DNA from: Clostridia bacterium
GTDB taxonomy: Bacteria; Bacillota; Clostridia; Christensenellales; UBA1242
Assembly (NCBI GenBank): GCA_017443885.1
Contig: JAFSXW010000032.1
Span: forward strand, 1 to 23,680
DNA: 23,680 nt
Reading direction: 5' to 3'
The notes beneath the pieces are model-generated. The model did not search any database, was not told the DNA's origin, and was given only the letters and a program-made list of their open reading frames with translations. This document shows positions 22,801 through 23,680 of the stretch, one piece after another. The stretch's first letter is position 1. Every line of letters begins with the position of its first letter. Position numbers and translations under genes: made by a program.

Positions 22801-22825
22801 AATAAGAATGTTCTGCCCTTATTTT
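22801..22825 (+). terminator. Weak stem-loop after R3
   Basis: AATAAG/CTTATT (22801-22806 with 22818-22823) with an 11-base loop, then TT. It corresponds in position and sequence to part of the hairpin after tRNA-Ser. Confidence 0.4.
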
Positions 22826-22853
22826 GTGGATAAGTTTAAGTTGATAAAATTGC

Positions 22854-22909
22854 ATCACGAAAAATAAAATACACTTACTAGTACACCTTAAAAGGCGTGA
22901 TTTCTTTAT
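22854..22909 (+). other. Additional inverted repeat between R3 and cassette 3
   Basis: ATCACG (22854-22859) and CGTGAT (22896-22901) enclose 36 bases and are followed by TTCTTTATT. It looks like another cassette-end terminator, but no CCGCCA repeat precedes it. The rest of 22631-22955 holds R2, R3, their stem-loops and the cassette 3 promoter. A 62-codon frame across 22645-22833 spans both repeats and is not taken as a gene. Confidence 0.4.
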
Positions 22910-22937
22910 TTACATATTTGATTATTTATGTTATAAT
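22909..22937 (+). promoter_or_regulatory. Promoter of cassette 3
   Basis: TTTACA (22909-22914), 17-bp spacer, TATAAT (22932-22937). Unlike cassettes 1 and 2, this gene has its own promoter. Confidence 0.8.
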
Positions 22938-22955
22938 TTAAATAAGAGGTGGGAT

Positions 22956-23522
22956 ATGAAATTATATCATGTTTCGACAGTTCCTGATTTGAAAGTGCTT
23001 GAGCCGCATATTTCAACTCATGGAAAGCCATATGTATATGCTACTCCAAATTGGGAATTTTCATTATTTTTTGGAGGAAGAGAAAGTCGTGGAGATTTCG
23101 ATGGAATGTATGGGATAAAAAACAATATTCCATATTTCTACGAAGCTTATTCGAATGCTCTTAAAAGAAGATTTGATAATGTTTGTTGCTACATATATGA
23201 GGTTGACCCATCAACATTTGAAACTAATAAAACTTCTTTTGCTGGAGAAGTTGTTAGTGAAGAGCCTGTAAAAATCTTAAATTGCAGAAAAGTTAATAAT
23301 GTTTATGAACTTTTATTAGAACTGCATGAACGAAAAAAAGTTGATTTACATTTTTATCAAAATTCACCAGCTTATGTGAATATGATTAATAAACATATAA
23401 CCGATAGGCTAATTAAATTTAAAATTTTAGAAGATAAAACTTCGGGATTATACAAATTTTGTAAAAATCATTTTCCTGAAATAATTGAAGAATTAAAAAA
23501 GGAACAAGAAAAAACTAAATAA
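22956..23522 (+). CDS. Cassette 3: ADP-ribosyltransferase-fold-like protein
   Basis: A 188-residue soluble protein. The opening KLYHVSTVPDLKVLEPHIS followed by KPYVYATPNWEFSLFF resembles the N-terminal pattern of small ADP-ribosyltransferase-fold families: a first strand with H-x-S/T, then Y-A-T before a helix that packs on NAD. A later YIYEVDPSTF strand and FAGEVVSEEPVKIL could supply the third-strand glutamate region. This is a resemblance only; no exact family is assigned and catalytic residues are not proven. The C-terminal third is helical and charged. ATG 22956 follows AGGTGGG and its own TTTACA-TATAAT promoter. The gene is bounded by R3 and R4 and points away from the tRNA, like its two neighbours. 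Confidence 0.7.
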   Translation: MKLYHVSTVPDLKVLEPHISTHGKPYVYATPNWEFSLFFGGRESRGDFDGMYGIKNNIPYFYEAYSNALKRRFDNVCCYIYEVDPSTFETNKTSFAGEVVSEEPVKILNCRKVNNVYELLLELHERKKVDLHFYQNSPAYVNMINKHITDRLIKFKILEDKTSGLYKFCKNHFPEIIEELKKEQEKTK

Positions 23523-23552
23523 CAAATCAGAGCATAAAAGGTGAATATGTGG

Positions 23553-23580
23553 TTCGTATTCTTATCGTGCCGTCCCGCCA
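23553..23580 (+). repeat. R4: degenerate tRNA-Ser 3'-end repeat
   Basis: GGTTCGTAT at its start keeps a T-loop-like sequence at exactly the same distance (28 bases) from the final A as in R3, and both end GTCCCGCCA. The following GCGAACTG and CACACTC echo GTGAACCTG and CACACTC after tRNA-Ser. Confidence 0.6.
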
Positions 23581-23591
23581 AAAGCGAACTG

Positions 23592-23632
23592 TACGCACAC
23601 TCGTGAAAATGAGAAGTGCGTATTTTTCTTTT
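23592..23632 (+). terminator. Intrinsic terminator after R4
   Basis: TACGCAC/GTGCGTA (23592-23598 with 23616-23622) with inner CTC/GAG is followed by TTTTTCTTTTT. The last ~48 bases of the window hold nothing I can name. Confidence 0.85.
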
Positions 23633-23680
23633 TATTAAAAAGCTTTGGTTTTGTTGTTTATGTTGATGACAAAAGAATTA

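Larger units (their letters stand above)
21563..23580 (+). mobile_element. Putative tRNA-Ser-anchored gene-cassette array
   Basis: Between the tRNA-Ser 3' end (R0) and R4 lie three one-gene intervals and one interval with no gene. Each is bounded by a tRNA-3'-end-like repeat ending CCGCCA followed by a stem-loop. CCGCCA positions are 21585, 22141, 22662, 22774 and 23575, giving intervals of 556, 521, 112 and 801 bp. All three genes point away from the tRNA. No integrase, transposase or resolvase is visible. Stacked insertion at a tRNA attachment site is my inference; the repeats themselves are seen directly. Confidence 0.55.

Noticed and set aside
22645..22833. 62-codon plus-strand open frame across R2 and R3
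   Set aside because: It runs through two repeats and a terminator hairpin, has no ribosome site, and its composition does not look like protein.
21591..23580. Classical integron attC sites between the cassettes
   Set aside because: No RYYYAAC...GTTRRRY pair with the usual L/R box layout is present at the boundaries, and no integron integrase is in view; the repeats resemble a tRNA 3' end instead.
21563..23580. CRISPR array
   Set aside because: The repeats are degenerate, 112-801 bp apart, and separated by genes, not short unique spacers.

Overview
The window looks like chromosomal DNA from a low-GC, anaerobic, monoderm Bacillota, probably an uncultured Clostridia-like gut bacterium. The evidence is AT-rich codon use, AGGAGG-type ribosome sites, sigma-A-like promoters (several exact TTGACA or TATAAT hexamers with 17-bp spacers), many intrinsic terminators, lipoproteins with Gram-positive-style lipoboxes, a VanY-type peptidase, a DUF368 lipid-carrier transporter and an [FeFe]-hydrogenase-type protein. 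No species can be named from this alone.

Layout. 1-2105: accessory-looking left edge. It holds a HEPN-type protein, a divergent D-2-hydroxyacid dehydrogenase homologue lacking two catalytic residues, a complete tRNA-Arg(CCT), and the 5' half of a second tRNA-Arg(CCT) broken just 3' of its anticodon loop. This resembles the boundary of an element integrated in a tRNA gene. 2161-12215: mostly single-gene minus-strand units: a small exported protein, eukaryote-like (type 2) ileS, a lipoprotein, two unknown proteins, a TIGR02206/YwaF-like membrane protein, a surface lipoprotein and an H-cluster hydrogenase homologue with a zinc-ribbon-like N-terminus. 12407-15628: plus strand. A nucleoside hydrolase is followed 15 bases later by a diadenylate-cyclase-like (DAC) protein whose only well-placed start codon is ATC, and then an unknown protein. 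15691-21207: minus strand. A 752-residue CvpA-like membrane protein, a translationally coupled DUF368-VanY pair (envelope lipid carrier and peptidoglycan trimming), a SHOCT membrane protein, a small helical protein and a stand-alone FakA-like domain.

21367-23680 is the most unusual part. Downstream of a complete tRNA-Ser(GCT), three single plus-strand genes (nucleoside deoxyribosyltransferase-like, nucleotidyltransferase-like, ADP-ribosyltransferase-like) are separated by four degenerate copies of the tRNA-Ser 3' end. Each copy ends in CCGCCA and is followed by a stem-loop. One interval holds no gene. I read this as a tandem array of very small gene cassettes stacked at a tRNA 3' end with no recombinase in view. 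Whether it is actively mobile, and which enzyme built it, is inference.

Other points worth checking are two promoters placed so that the mRNAs would be essentially leaderless, and a cluster of TTATNAACA 9-mers resembling DnaA boxes in a 319-base gap.
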